In this document: positions 10,265 through 21,135 of the stretch, in pieces
Position numbering within the stretch: position 1 is the stretch's first letter
Layout of the letters: every line of letters begins with the position of its first letter
From: Meghimatium bilineatum
Lineage: Eukaryota > Mollusca > Gastropoda > Stylommatophora > Philomycidae
Direction: 5' to 3'
Assembly (NCBI GenBank): GCA_034231615.1
Contig: CM067316.1
Span: 65,067,853 to 65,131,852 of the forward strand
Length of the DNA stretch: 64,000 bases
Translations under genes and position numbers: made by a program
The notes under the pieces: model-generated
Seen by the model: the letters and a program-made list of their open reading frames with translations, nothing else
Told to the model about the DNA's origin: nothing
The model's database searches: none

Positions 10265-10905
10265 TTACATGCTGCAGAGATTAATTTATTATGTCATAAT
10301 TCATTCAATAAAACAGGCTATCAATTACCCAAGTAATGGCTACTAGTTTCACCACTTCACAAAGGAGATTTATGAGAAATATTCACTTAAAATATCCAAC
10401 TCTTGCAGATTTACAAAAGATAAAATATTTGAATTGTGTATGTTTATGTGCTTGCCTGCATCCTTGATGGATTTCAATTAGGTGTGTGTGTACACCTTAA
10501 TTTTTAGATGTGTTTGCGTGTATGTTGTTTCAATATGTTTGTGTTGTGTCCGTGTACAAACATCCAGTGTAAGGTAGTAGATATGGATACACAAAGGTCG
10601 AATTGTTCCTGACATATAACCCATAACATTAGAAATTATTCAGAAAATATTGCTTGTGTCTGTGAGTTGTTGCAGACTTAACTTTTCAACTGTTCAACTG
10701 AATAACGCATGACGCGTCCTTTTGTTCGACGTTTCCACGGCAACAGTGGCTATTTATATCTTCCTTCAATGTACACACTTCTGTAATCTCTACATTTTAT
10801 TGCCGTTTGTTTTTAAGTTTTGCAAATACAAGACTTTTGTTTGTTTAATTGTCTTATTATATTTATCAACTTGTATACATCTAATTGATATTCCTCTGTT
10901 GGATC
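10265..10905. other. AT-rich unique sequence, nothing recognised
   Basis: No supported gene or repeat; a TGTGT-rich patch lies at about 10,480-10,560. Confidence 0.4.
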
Positions 10906-10936
10906 TCTCTCTCTCTCTCTCTCTCTATCTCTCATA

Positions 10937-11031
<95 letters not shown>
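10906..11031. repeat. (CT)n followed by (TA)n microsatellite
   Basis: CT dinucleotides from about 10,906 to 10,933, then almost pure TA from about 10,936 to 11,030. Confidence 0.97.
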
Positions 11032-11032
<1 letters not shown>

Positions 11033-11086
11033 CTGTAATCTGTAATAATGCATATAAATTAAAATAAATCAAATACGTATATCCGA

Positions 11087-11233
11087 ATATGTTGTTTTGT
11101 TATTGTTCTTGTTGTTTTGTTATTGTTCTTGTTGTTTTGTTATTGTTCTTGTTGTTTTGTTATTGTTCTTGTTGTTTTGTTATTGTTCTTGTTGTTTTGT
11201 TATTGTTCTTGTTGTTTTGTTATTGTTCTTGTT
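11087..11233. repeat. 20-bp minisatellite
   Basis: Seven perfect copies of a 20-bp T-rich unit containing TTATTGTTCTTGTTGTTTTG. Confidence 0.96.
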
Positions 11234-11639
11234 TTTATGTGGAATATGTCTAGATCTATTATTTCACATGCAGAAGTCTCCAACTTTCAGAGATGTGCAC
11301 CATTGTGTTGACAACAGCCTACTCAGAGGTTATGAAACTATGAAACCTAACGATGACGCGGTATGTGGCACTTTCACAAGAGTCTAAGAATGTCATCAAC
11401 TAGGAGGGTTGGATTAATATGTCGCTGGTGAAACCTTCAGACTTTTTTTACATTCGCGTAGTATTCATTATAAATAGTCAAATCCTTGGCATGCTTTTTT
11501 CTAAGTAAATGAGTGGAAACAGTGCGTAGGAACCAGCTGCAATAAAAGATAACAATATTTATATAATATATAAAGATATAGATTTCTAAGAAAAGTGAGG
11601 ATAACGACAATTCTGATTATGAAACATCTCTTTAGTTGT

Positions 11640-11960
11640 GGACAAGTATCACAGCCACATAGAATATATCAAATTCCTAAAGTACGCTGAGCAAGGTAGG
11701 ACAAGAATGGGACACTTGTCAACAACTCTCAGAGCAATTCGTAGAACTTCTGACTAGGGCATGGGGAAGTCAGTGCTAAAGAAAGAGCTGATGCATTGGT
11801 TGGTAAAGCTATAGCGAATGACAAAGTTATGACAAGATAATGGGATGAATTAATTATAGTAGTTATTGATACAAAGTTATGACAGGATAGCGGGATGAAT
11901 TAAATTATAGTAGTTATTGATACACTACAAAGTTATGATGATGATTCTGAAGAAGACATT
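11640..11960 (+). mobile_element. Retrotransposon fragment with RNase H C-terminus
   Basis: The string HGEVSAKERADALVGKA corresponds to the PGHAGV..NERADALAGKA end of the RNase H domain, followed by an ELIIVVIDT tail like that of the element at 4.1-5.4 kb. A segment of roughly 50 bp at 11,840-11,935 is present twice. Frames shift and no catalytic domain is complete. Confidence 0.6.
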
Positions 11961-11964
11961 GTCG

Positions 11965-12110
11965 GGTTTTTTGTCTAATGTCCTCATTGCACACTTCGTC
12001 TCTTAGCGATATTTCTAAGATTCTGCCCTAGCATGCCATTTCAGCTGTCACAAGTTTGTTTGTCTTGTGCTGTCGTTGTCCATGTTTGGCCAATTAGAAC
12101 ATAATTTACC
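11965..12110 (-). mobile_element. EN-RT retrotransposon fragment, C-terminal region
   Basis: Minus-strand translation gives TWTTTAQDKQ, a frameshift, then EMAC*GRILEISLRDEVCNE and DIRQKT, matching the ESWTLTAx...FEMxCYRRxLxISYRDxVTNEDIR segment of EN-RT elements. One stop replaces the tyrosine of CYRR. The element at 48.6-48.9 kb carries the continuation of the same segment (EDIRQRTGTTSILEYIKRQQ). Confidence 0.7.
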
Positions 12111-12121
12111 ATTTAGTCTCA

Positions 12122-12259
12122 ACATGAGGGCGTACAACGTGGCTCATGACATCTCAACATATGGGTTTACAACGTGGCTCATGACATCTCAACATATGGG
12201 TTTACAACGTGGCTCATGACATCTCAACATATGGGTTTATAACGTGGCTCATGACATCT
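12122..12259. repeat. 35-bp minisatellite
   Basis: Four copies of a 35-bp unit containing ACAACGTGGCTCATGACATC. It directly abuts the retroelement fragment to its left. Confidence 0.93.
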
Positions 12260-12779
12260 AACACTACATCACCGAGTAGAAATGACCCCACCACACACAC
12301 ACGTTTCCTAGTGAAATATGGATGTGAGATACCGGAAGGATAGGAACAGGAAGTACATAAAAAAGTAAATATAGGTAGAAACGAAACGAACAAAAATATG
12401 ACGTAAATGACGGAATAAAATGAATAAAGACAAAGATCACTCCAACCGCGTACTAGACAAAAGAGAGATCGAAATTGAGTCAAAATGGTTTGAGGGCACC
12501 CAAATAAAATTACAACGATTTTCATAGAACCTATAGCAAGCGTGCCACACCTGGCACGCCAAGCAATTTCAAATGGCATGCAGACTCTTCACGTTTCCTG
12601 TATAAAGTTAATTATAAATCGATTAGCGGGGTTTCCTCGCTCATTTCGGCACTTGCGCGTAGCAGGGTACCAGCCACAGACTTGTTGCAACAGCAGTCTA
12701 AGTAGGTCAGGGGAACAGTCTATATGCGAAATCTCAGAAACTAACGACAAACTAGCGAGATCAAAATTCTGTTACATAA

Positions 12780-13394
12780 AAAATTGTGGCGCATTTGCTT
12801 TAAAACCTGTTACAGATTAACTTCAGATCTTCAGAATTATGGACATCAAAATTTGTTGAACTACGGAAGTCTCTGGAAAATGAAAATCTAGAAAAGTCTG
12901 CAGCTATTCTCAGCTGTTGGACATCCCTTCCAAATTATTACATCTGTTCGAAGAAAATTGCTTTTGCTCTTCTTTCAGCTGTTGGGTCAATCTATTCCTG
13001 TGAGTAAATTTTATCTCACATGAAAGCAGTGCTAAATCCACAGAGTAGTCGCCTAACGCCTGAACATTCAGAAAATTGTGCCAAATTCAAAGTGACAAAG
13101 TATGTTGTCGATATTGAGCAACTGGCCAAGACCTTGCAAGGGCAAGGCTCCCATTAATGATAAAAAGTTTTTTTTTAAATCTTTCAAGAAACTCTATTTC
13201 TTTTAACGTTACTTACAACTTTACATATTATTGAATATCACTATATATATTAATTAATTAAAATATAAAAATAAAATATATGGTAAAATAATAATATTGG
13301 CCTCGACTTGTATAAAATGATATGTGATGATGGTACTCTGGATACTTTGAAACCTTAAGTTGGCACACAGTTAGCAAAATGTTGCCGACTCCTG
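12780..13394 (+). mobile_element. hAT-superfamily transposase relic, C-terminal dimerisation region
   Basis: From 12,831 to the stop at 13,155 there are 108 codons with one internal stop. SELWTSKFVELRKSL is followed by KKIAFALLSAVGSIYSCE, a TAA at the expected Q of YSCEQ, then ILSHMKAVLNPQSSRLTPEH and a C-terminal KTLQGQGSH. This is the classical hAT C-terminal dimerisation signature of GTF2IRD2/ZBED-type elements. A candidate right terminus ends at 13,394: its reverse complement starts CAGGAGTCGGCAAC, the usual start of such hAT elements. I could not find the left terminus or an 8-bp duplication, so the element is truncated. One nonsense change in an otherwise good frame suggests fairly recent death. 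Confidence 0.82.
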
Positions 13395-14276
13395 TTCTAG
13401 AGCATACCTAGATCTATCGTCGGTGTTACAGGTTCTGCAACGAATAGTATTTTGACAATAGTCAAAGATCATATAGTGCTGTTGGTGTTCAGTGTTTGGA
13501 AATGTCTTGTCTGGATGATGAAGCTCGTGCATCATTCGTGTCTGGATGATGAAGCTACGTGCATCATTCGTGTCTGGCCACGACCATCAGTGATATAGAG
13601 TACCTCTGCAAAAAATTACATAAGACTTGATGTATTACGTTGTTTATTATTGTCGTGATTTCCGTTGGTCACCATTTACAAATTTAGAGTGATCTTGGCT
13701 AAATTTGACATGCCACTCCAAGTATAAAAAATAGTGACCACCGGAAACAACGACAATAATATTTTAAAGTAACGAATAAAGGCCAAATTTAGTCTGTGCA
13801 GAGTTCTTATACAGGAGACGGTCATGGGTTAGACTTGTTCAGTCGATTTATGAGGACAACGAATCATTCGGAAGCTGGTTCTATGAATAATTAACCCGAC
13901 ACAACATGTTTGTGTGTCTTGGGAATTGTGAAATTTGTGAGGATTTTCTAGGAAATAAGGAGACATCCCACACGCACTCAGTTTCTCAGTTAGCTCTCAC
14001 ACTCTCTTAGAAGCTGTCAGACTTTGCACCTCTCTCTCTCTCTCTCTCTCTCACTAATTAAAATATAGATGGTATTGCGTATGCGGAAGATCTGACTATC
14101 TCTCTATCAGCTCAACAATCTTGAAATAGCATAGTCGATGGCTTGCCTACATAGTGAGGCTCTAATCTAGAGGAAGCTTCACAACACTTCATCTATTTAG
14201 TTGTGACTCTGTTCCTATAGTTAGCAATCTGCTTCTCAAATTATCGCACGTCACCGAAAGATGGAAGTCTCCACTG
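13395..14276. other. Gene-free stretch holding a foldback and small repeats
   Basis: Contains a two-copy duplication around TCTGGATGATGAAGCT (13,509-13,572), an inverted repeat at 13,644-13,761, and a CT microsatellite at about 14,032-14,054. No coding frame is supported. Confidence 0.5.
13644..13761. repeat. Foldback (inverted repeat), MITE-like
   Basis: Left arm 13,644-13,677 and right arm 13,729-13,761 are near-perfect reverse complements (TATTATTGTCG... and ...CGACAATAATA) with four or so mismatches and a loop of about 50 bp. No clear target-site duplication is visible. Confidence 0.65.
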
Positions 14277-14501
14277 TATGAAATAATGATCCATGAAATA
14301 ATGATCCATGAAATAATGATCCATGAAAAAATGATCCATGAAATAATGATCCATGAAATAATGATCCATGAAATAATGATCCATGAAATAATGATCCATG
14401 AAAAAATGATCCATGAAATAATGATCCATGAAATAATGATCCATGAAATAATGATCCATGAAATAATGATCCATGAAATAATGATCCATGAAATAATGAT
14501 C
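14277..14501. repeat. 15-bp minisatellite
   Basis: Fifteen copies of a 15-bp unit (AAATAATGATCCATG); two copies carry AAAAAATG instead. Stop-free in several frames. Confidence 0.97.
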
Positions 14502-14567
14502 AGGAAGTATATCAATATTTCACAAAAGGATACAAAACACTATTTATTTATTTTCCTGCCTTCGAAT

Positions 14568-14857
14568 ACACACACAGATTATGTTACATATAGTCTCTCA
14601 ATCTATCACACACAGATTATGTTACATATGGTCTCTCTCAATCTATCACACACAGATTATGTTACATATAGTCTCTCAATCTATCACACACAGATTATGT
14701 TACATATGGTCTCTCTCAATCTATCACACACAGATTATGTTACATATGGTCTCTCTCAATCTATCACACACAGATTATGTTACATATAGTCTCTCAATCT
14801 ATCACACACAGATTATGTTACATATAGTCTCTCAATCTATCACACACAGATTATGTT
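14568..14857. repeat. 36/40-bp minisatellite
   Basis: Eight copies of a unit containing CACACAGATTATGTTACATA; units differ in the number of CT dinucleotides and in ATAGTC versus ATGGTC, and the two types alternate in the left half. Confidence 0.93.
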
Positions 14858-14999
14858 ACCTAAGATCTTAATCTATTAATCTGTAAAGTCTGATTGTGTA
14901 TCATACAAACCTGTCTCGGTCATCATCGTCGCACCAAACCTACCCCTGACCAAAGTAATCTAGCACACATAATCAGTAACAAAATGTGACAACTACTAA

Positions 15000-16585
15000 T
15001 ATTGGAATGAAGTTAGTTGTTGGATCATCGTCACTGCACCCCGGACAAGTCCATAGGTGTTCAGATCTCTCCTTGAGTGTAGCCGCCATTACACGCTGAC
15101 AGTCCCAGTACGCAGTTGATTGACCATCATTCTTTCTTGCCCAAGAAACCATTACTTTCTAGCGACACCACATTTCAAACCAAATTCCTTTATTCTAATC
15201 ATGAAACAAGTCATCGTCACTTGTACAGTCAACGCTCGTGCGTTTTCCCGTATTGCGTTCAGAATGTCTGCTCGATCCATCGCTCCACTAACAGCCGTAG
15301 TAGCAGCGTGCGCGGCCAAACTATCTGCTCTCCCATTACCCCTGACTCCCGCATGTCTCGGCACAAAAATGAAAGTCACTTTACGCAAACAGGAATTCTA
15401 CATTGCATCCAGCCACTGTTTCCGATTGTATCCCACTTGAACTTTCACAATCATTCTCATCGAGTCACTGAGTATGCAGGCATGCTCGCAGATAGTCTGC
15501 GAGCAGACCCATTGCACAGCTTTGGTAACTGTCAATATCTCCATTGTCATGTTGTGTTTCGTCTGAACGAAAGCACCACTTTCATCTCTGATGGTTCCCC
15601 CCCCCCACACTTTTGAGCCATGAAGGCCCAGGCACTTCTGATGTGTCTCTCAACCGACCCATCTGTATATATAATCATATCACCTTCCCTGGAATTTTCA
15701 CAGATAAGAGCGAGTACCTCCGACTCCACTACTGCCGGACACCATTCCCTGCATTCTCTACTGAGTGTTATTATTACTTTGAAGGCTGTCAGACAATCGC
15801 ACGACTCCATTCCGCACCAGGTAGCCCATCCTCCAATCTGAACAATCTCTGTATATCCTCTGCGCACCCCATCCACGACTTTCCTCTCTTAAGTCGACTA
15901 CCTTTGACTGAGAATTTCAGGGTGTAGAGGGTGTTCTTTGTCAACGGTGATTTGTAGGTAGTCCCGCGCCGTGCCTGGTTTGTATTCTTTGCTCTGCAGT
16001 TGGGCAATCAAGTAGGTATCGCATAGCTCTTGCCGACATATCTCTCGTACGTTCCAAAATGATCCGTATTGCCTCATTCTGGATTCTATACAATCTTTCT
16101 GACTGAGTCTGACTCAGTGTTAGAATCGCCAGTGCGTACTCTACCACCGCCGCCACCAATCCCTGATACAGCAAAAATAGCAGCCTCTATTCACATTGAG
16201 CAGCAGCCATAATCTTCATCGCCGCAAGACCTTTATAAGCTTTTACAATGATGTGGTCAACATGATCTTTGAAACTCAGACTGAGGTCCAACATAACCCT
16301 AAGTATTTCATTGTGCTGGTTCTCTCGAGGACATCCCCTCTCAAAGTAACCGATGGCGTGGACGTGTTTACTATGTGATTACTAAGAGAAAACCATGGTA
16401 TCGATGCTTTTGATGGATTTACAAAAGCTCCAGAATTACTACACCATTCCTGACGATCGCTTTTCTATTTCTGCTCTGCCTATATACCAAGATATCATCA
16501 GCATAGGACATAGTTCTCCCCTGTCCTACAATCTGACTGCTCGCAAAGGAAGAATCATGGAACTCGAAATGTGGACCGCTGCACT
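15000..16585 (-). mobile_element. Jockey-like retrotransposon: RT palm/thumb plus complete set of RNase H motifs, frameshifted
   Basis: Reading the minus strand from about 16,530: GRTMSYADDILVYRQSRN (RT catalytic YADD), then after shifts LSLSFKDHVDHIIVKAYKGL, LLYQGLVAAVVEYALAIL and RIQNEAIRII (thumb and C-terminal RT), RGKSWMGCAEDIQ (linker), then RNase H with all catalytic blocks: IIYTDGSVERH, the glutamate in MTMEILTVTKAV, LSDSMRM, and FVPRHAGVRGNGRADSLA. The tail near 15,060 reads SEHLWTCPGC. Several frameshifts and stops separate these blocks, so it is a pseudogene, but RNase H is better preserved than in the related copies at 3-4 kb and 60 kb. A T/G-rich 21-bp array abuts its upstream end. 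Confidence 0.85.
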
Positions 16586-16587
16586 CT

Positions 16588-16650
16588 GAAGGATGTGTTG
16601 CGAGGGGCTCAGAGCACCTGTGGACTTGTCCGGAGTGCTCTATTGATAAC
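16588..16650 (+). mobile_element. Short 3' fragment of the same jockey-like family, opposite strand
   Basis: TCAGAGCACCTGTGGACTTG and the bases after it encode SEHLWTCPECS and closely match the tail of the neighbouring minus-strand element (SEHLWTCPGC near 15,060). It faces the other way. Confidence 0.5.
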
Positions 16651-16676
16651 CTGTAGTCATAACTCATAACTAGTAA

Positions 16677-17148
16677 CATTGTCTGACTACTGTAACACAT
16701 TGTCTGACTACTGTAACACATTGTCTGACTGCTGTAACACATTGTCTGACTACTGTAACACATTGTCTGACTACTGTAACACATTGTCTGACTACTGTAA
16801 CACATTGTGTGACTACTGTAACACATTGTCTGACTGCTGTAACACATTGTCTGACTACTGTAACACATTGTCTGACTACTTTGACACATTGTCTGACTAC
16901 TGTAACACATTGTCTGACTGCTGTAACACATTGTCTGACTACTGTAACACATTGTCTGACTACTGTAACACATTGTCTGACTGCTGTAACACATTGTCTG
17001 ACTACTGTAACACATTGTCTGACTGCTGTAACACATTGTCTGACTGCTGTAACACATTGTCTGACTACTGTAACACATTGTCTGACTACTGTAACACATT
17101 GTCTGACTACTGTAACACATTGTCTGACTACTGTAACACATTGTGTTA
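16677..17148. repeat. 21-bp minisatellite, about 22 copies
   Basis: Homogeneous array of a 21-bp unit, ATTGTCTGACTACTGTAACAC less one base per line; GACTACTG and GACTGCTG variants are interspersed. Seven codons per unit leave frames open on both strands. Confidence 0.97.
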
Positions 17149-17149
17149 C

Positions 17150-17456
17150 ATATGAAGAAAATGTTGAAACTGTTAAAAAGTAGGGGGATATTTGATACGT
17201 CAAGAATTCGCAAATGTCAATCCACAACTTCCATGTCAAGATTTCATTGTATGTCTTGTTGTTGTTTTTGTTCCGTCACATGATTATAATAATCATTTGT
17301 TACATCTACTTTTGAAATTCATTTACAGTTATGCCATTGATTATGAGTTCCTAGTTGACTACTAGGCCCTATTTTTTCCGCAAATGTCGTTGGGCAGTTC
17401 GGACACGATAACCACTGTCGATTAGTTTTTTTTTTAATCTGTCCGTTACTTTCTAT
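17150..17456. other. Unique sequence, nothing recognised
   Basis: No gene, RNA or repeat supported. Confidence 0.4.
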
Positions 17457-17549
17457 CACAAGTTACTGCGTCTGTGATGTCGGCGTCACAAGTTACTGCG
17501 TCTCTGATGTCGGCGTCACAAGTTACTGCGTCTGTGATGTCGGCGCCAC
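17457..17549. repeat. 30-bp minisatellite
   Basis: Three copies of a 30-bp unit containing ACAAGTTACTGCGTCT and GATGTCGGCG. Confidence 0.92.
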
Positions 17550-17574
17550 AAGAATGAATATAATTCGATACGAT

Positions 17575-17872
17575 TACATCAGAGAGATTGTAGAAACTAT
17601 ACCAGTAAATGGTTACAGTAATTAAAAGACAAGAAATCAAATGGTTGGACATTGAATGAGAATGGAACCTGATTGCCTCCCATTGAGAGCGTATAACAGT
17701 AAAATATCTGGGATTAGGGCAAGAGGAAGACAAAGATGTAAGTGGATTGACATCTGAGACATTCTACAACCCCATAGGATTGCAGCAACAGCAGAAAAAC
17801 GTTTGGCAATAGAACAGAGACTTTTACTCCTCTCGTGGCACAAGTGGCTGACACAAGACAAGACAAAACGGC
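17575..17872 (+). mobile_element. EN-RT retrotransposon fragment, extreme C-terminus
   Basis: In shifting plus-strand frames: KRQ(E)IKWLDIE-like, then RMEPDCLPLRAYNSK, ISGIRARGRQR and KWIDI, then AIEQRLLLLSWHK. This is the conserved C-terminal end seen in the element at 41-42.5 kb (RMEPAQSALHAYISRR, GRPRTGWVE). Only the C-terminus remains. Confidence 0.7.
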
Positions 17873-17934
17873 GCGTATTTTAAATGTAGATCGCCATGTA
17901 GCTCTATTGTGTGCAATATTTATTGTATTGTGTT

Positions 17935-18050
17935 CTATTTCAATTATTGTCTTGATAAAGGCTTTTTGGTAGAAACGTCGATTTGTGTGTGTTATTATGT
18001 TTGTCTCTAACTAGCAAAACTTTATTACCCTATTCCTGGATCTACCTGTT
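17935..18050 (+). repeat. Dispersed repeat with hammerhead-like core
   Basis: TCTTGATAAAGGCTTTTTGG followed by TAGAAACGTCGATTTGTGTG and a tail ending near CTACCTGTTG. The same order of words occurs at 35.9-36.0 kb and 37.7-37.85 kb, so this is one dispersed family. The layout CTTGATAAAG...GAAACG resembles a decayed hammerhead core of Penelope-like elements. Confidence 0.45.
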
Positions 18051-18154
18051 GTATTGTGTGCAAGTCGGTAACATGTATTGTGTGCAAGTCGGTCCCATGT
18101 ATTTATTGCAAGTCGGTCCCATGTATTGTGTGCAAGTCGGTCCCATGTATTGTG
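18051..18154. repeat. 24-bp minisatellite
   Basis: Four and a third copies of a 24-bp unit (GTATTGTGTGCAAGTCGGTC plus four bases). The first copy begins at the end of the dispersed repeat (…CTGTT|GTATTGTGTG), so the array grew from or against its 3' end. Confidence 0.93.
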
Positions 18155-18161
18155 GTCTATT

Positions 18162-18402
18162 TCAAAAGCTTTCAGTTATATTTTTTAAGAAGTCCTTGTA
18201 GCATTTCTTTAGGCCACATTGAGAGTGTGCCCCCTTCTCCAATTCACTAGTTTGAATATCTACCTGGTTGTACACGGCACAAAAAATAAGAGCCAAGTTA
18301 TTTTCTAGATCCTTATCACATTTATCTAGAAGAGCCAAATCTGACATAATTTCCAGCACATTACTTCCGCGCCTGGCTTTGCGTTCGACACCCAAATGCA
18401 GC
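18162..18402 (-). CDS. Unrecognised coding-like frame
   Basis: About 80 codons between stops on the minus strand, with protein-like composition: GVERKARRGSNVLEIM, LALLDKCDKDLENNLAL and a lysine-rich end KKCYKDFLKNITESF. No methionine start that I trust, no splice signals checked convincingly, no family recognised. It may be a remnant of a transposon gene. Confidence 0.2.
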
Positions 18403-18950
18403 CTAAACTAATGGATGTTTAATGAAAGCCAAAATTGATTATTGCACTAGCATTTTTGGTCTGGGAGACACGATCTTGTCTTGTCCTCATAAGAAGTAGT
18501 TGATAAATGTGGTTTATTTCCTTCTAGCTTATTACATTACGTGTTTTCCTCGACCAGGTTTTCGTGCGTGCAACCAGTTAAGTTCCTGTTCGTGTTGCCA
18601 TAAGGTTAAATTGATTGAGTGTAGAAGATTACAACTGGAATTGGTGTCCTAATTTGCCTAATTTGATTGGCGCATTGACCAGAAGCGTTCAGAAGTTGGC
18701 CTGCGATGGAAACATGATACGAGTGAAGGAAGTTGCCGCGTGACATAACCTCTATTGAGGCTAGTAAGTCACTTGCCATGCATGCCTCAAGAAATGATTA
18801 AGAAGAATTCAGCGTGTGGTGTTGAATACAATAGTCCTTATAAAGTTAGTGACTCAAACAATGCAACACTGAAGCAGGATGTGTCGGACCAAGGGCGTAT
18901 ATACTGCAGCTATAATTTAAAAAAGTAACTCTCAACATGGTCATATGTTT
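18403..18950. other. Unique sequence, nothing recognised
   Basis: No supported feature. Confidence 0.4.
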
Positions 18951-20630
18951 CTCCGGAGGGGGGGGGGGAGCTACAGCAATGTTCTGGAAACCAGGTAAAA
19001 TGATAATTGGGCGGCTACGGACTTACGGGTGGGTTATAATAGGGCAGTTAACAGAAAACCTTACAGAAAATTCAATACCTTTCTTCTTTACGTCCAAGTG
19101 TGATGCAGAGTGGGGGGGGGGGGGGTTGAGGGGAAGAACACACCTTTTTTTAAACTTGCATGTGGGGGGGGGGCATGGGGAAACACAAATTGGTGACTTC
19201 TTTTCGCGTTTTATCCCTTTATACCTTGCATCATCAGGGGTAGAAGAGTTTGTTTGTTGTTTGTTTAGTAGGGGTTTATACCTCATATGGTCGAGGCCCG
19301 CCTCTTTCAACCTAGGACTGGTGTCCATAGTGGTTATATCGAGGCGGTTGGGGACCTGTGGTTTTTGTGGCTTGTTTGCCTGGTTGTTGCTAGGATGTGG
19401 CTCTGTTAGCCGGGTTCGCTGTAGGGCCTCCTAGCTTCAGTCCTTGTATGGACTATGTTGTGGCTCTGCCTGTCTCTGGTATGTTGAGATTATAAGGTGC
19501 TAGTCCTAAGAAGGACTTTGTGGTGATTGGTTGGAGCTCTTTCTTCTATTCGGAGCTATGTGCTGTGTTGTTCCTTCGCTGTGTCGATCTGTATTAGGTG
19601 GTAGTCCTTAAAAGGACTGTGTGCAGGATTGGTTGGAGCGCTTTCTTCTGCTTCTTTCCAGTGCTGTTCATTTGCTTAGTGGGTCTGGACCACATGTTGT
19701 CTATAGTTGTCTAGGCTGACATTGTTTGTGCAGAATCGGCTGCTGATTGTACCTGTGGAGAAAGACTTTTTTTTTTTTTTTTAAATTATGAAAAAAGTTT
19801 ATAGCCCTTATAAGGACTTTATTCTGTCTGGTTGGTGCTTTTTGTTGTGTCATCTCTGTGTTGCTCCTGTCTGGGTTGGCTGTTTATTATATGTTAAGTT
19901 GCTTGTTTGTTGGTGTTACCTGTGGATATTTTTTTTTCTTTAATTTTTCTTTTTTATTTATTTCTTTTTATTTTTTTTAAAATTTTTTTTTTAAACTTTA
20001 GATTCCCCCCTCCCAAAAGCATATATATTCATACATATATAAGGTTTTGAATTTTACTATATGCATACCATATACCTGTACACCCACAATTGGGTCTCCA
20101 TAGTCATATATACGCACATACCTCCCTTATACACATACTTATATATACATACATATATATATATATATATACATACACACACACATATATATCTAAGAAC
20201 ATAATATACTTAATTAAAATTACAATACAAATTATATACATACAATGGTATACATCTCTATTCTTCATTCGATACATGTTGTGATTATACTAGTCTAGAC
20301 ATGACATTATATGGTATATGTTATAATCCTTTAAAGTCTTCCTGTTACATAGAGTACAAGCTTCTGTCACTTGTGTTTAGATTCCTATTATTCAGTCTTT
20401 CTCCTGCATTCTCCCCTTCTTACATACCGTATTCACTCACCCATTCTTATAATTCTTGTCTGTTCTATTACATTTTCAGTCCCTATCGTTGCATCATTCA
20501 ATCTCGACCGTGTACTTTTTTATGTGTTACTTTTCGACTTTTCATTTATACTTACATACTCTCTCATGTATTTCTCTTTTGTTCTTTGCCATATGAGAAT
20601 TTTCAATAGTAGATGTAACAAATGGTCATC
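18951..20630. other. Gene-free stretch with G-runs, hairpin words and AT-rich DNA
   Basis: Poly-G runs at about 18,958-18,968, 19,112-19,125 and 19,164-19,173. From 19,430 to 19,820 a 16-bp quasi-palindrome recurs four times. From about 19,900 to 20,200 the sequence is T-rich then TA-rich with a short TATA microsatellite. No coding frame is supported. Confidence 0.5.
19439..19818. repeat. Four copies of a 16-bp quasi-palindrome
   Basis: AGTCCTTGTATGGACT (19,439), AGTCCTAAGAAGGACT (19,502), AGTCCTTAAAAGGACT (19,603) and AGCCCTTATAAGGACT (19,803). The second and third share downstream words (GATTGGTTGGAGC, CTTTCTTCT), so part of a roughly 100-bp unit is repeated. Confidence 0.75.
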
Positions 20631-20940
20631 ATCACTTGTGATGGACGAACAACCAAAGAAAAAAATCTACTCCTGCACAAGTTGCTTATGTGTTGTGGAA
20701 CCCGATATTGTATTAGTGTTTCCCATAGCTGTTTTCTGTGTCGGTTTGTATTAGTCGACAAATGTGATATACAATTCTTTGTTGTTTTCAGTTGTTTTTT
20801 TTCCCTGCCAGTTGTCTGTGTGTAAAAATGACATCTGTACATATCTTGTTCTTACAGAATGTCGATTGTTGTTAAGCTCTGGTTCTATGAATGCTTGTAA
20901 TCTTCTTTCTAGAATTTTGTTGAACGTTTTTCCAGTGTGA

Positions 20941-20995
20941 CTTAGAAGTGAAATACATATGTACTGTGTACAATACCTATGTACTGTGTACAATC
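20941..20995. repeat. Two-copy duplication inside an RT motif
   Basis: A segment of about 22 bp containing TATGTACTGTGTACAAT is present twice. On the minus strand it duplicates the CTQY part of the conserved CSNYRGISLLSH-type RT motif. Confidence 0.75.
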
Positions 20996-21135
20996 TCCTT
21001 TGTCGTCTTTTTCTTCCACATAGGTATTATTACAGCGTTTTTCCAGGCTTCTGATGTGTCTTGTGTATTCAATATTATGCTAAACAGGCTATGCAACAAT
21101 TTCATTCATCTGCTGCTGCCTTGATTAATTCAACT

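Noticed and set aside
18958-19173. Poly-G runs as G-quadruplex elements
   Set aside because: Isolated homopolymer runs without the four-tract spacing; also places where assemblies are unreliable.
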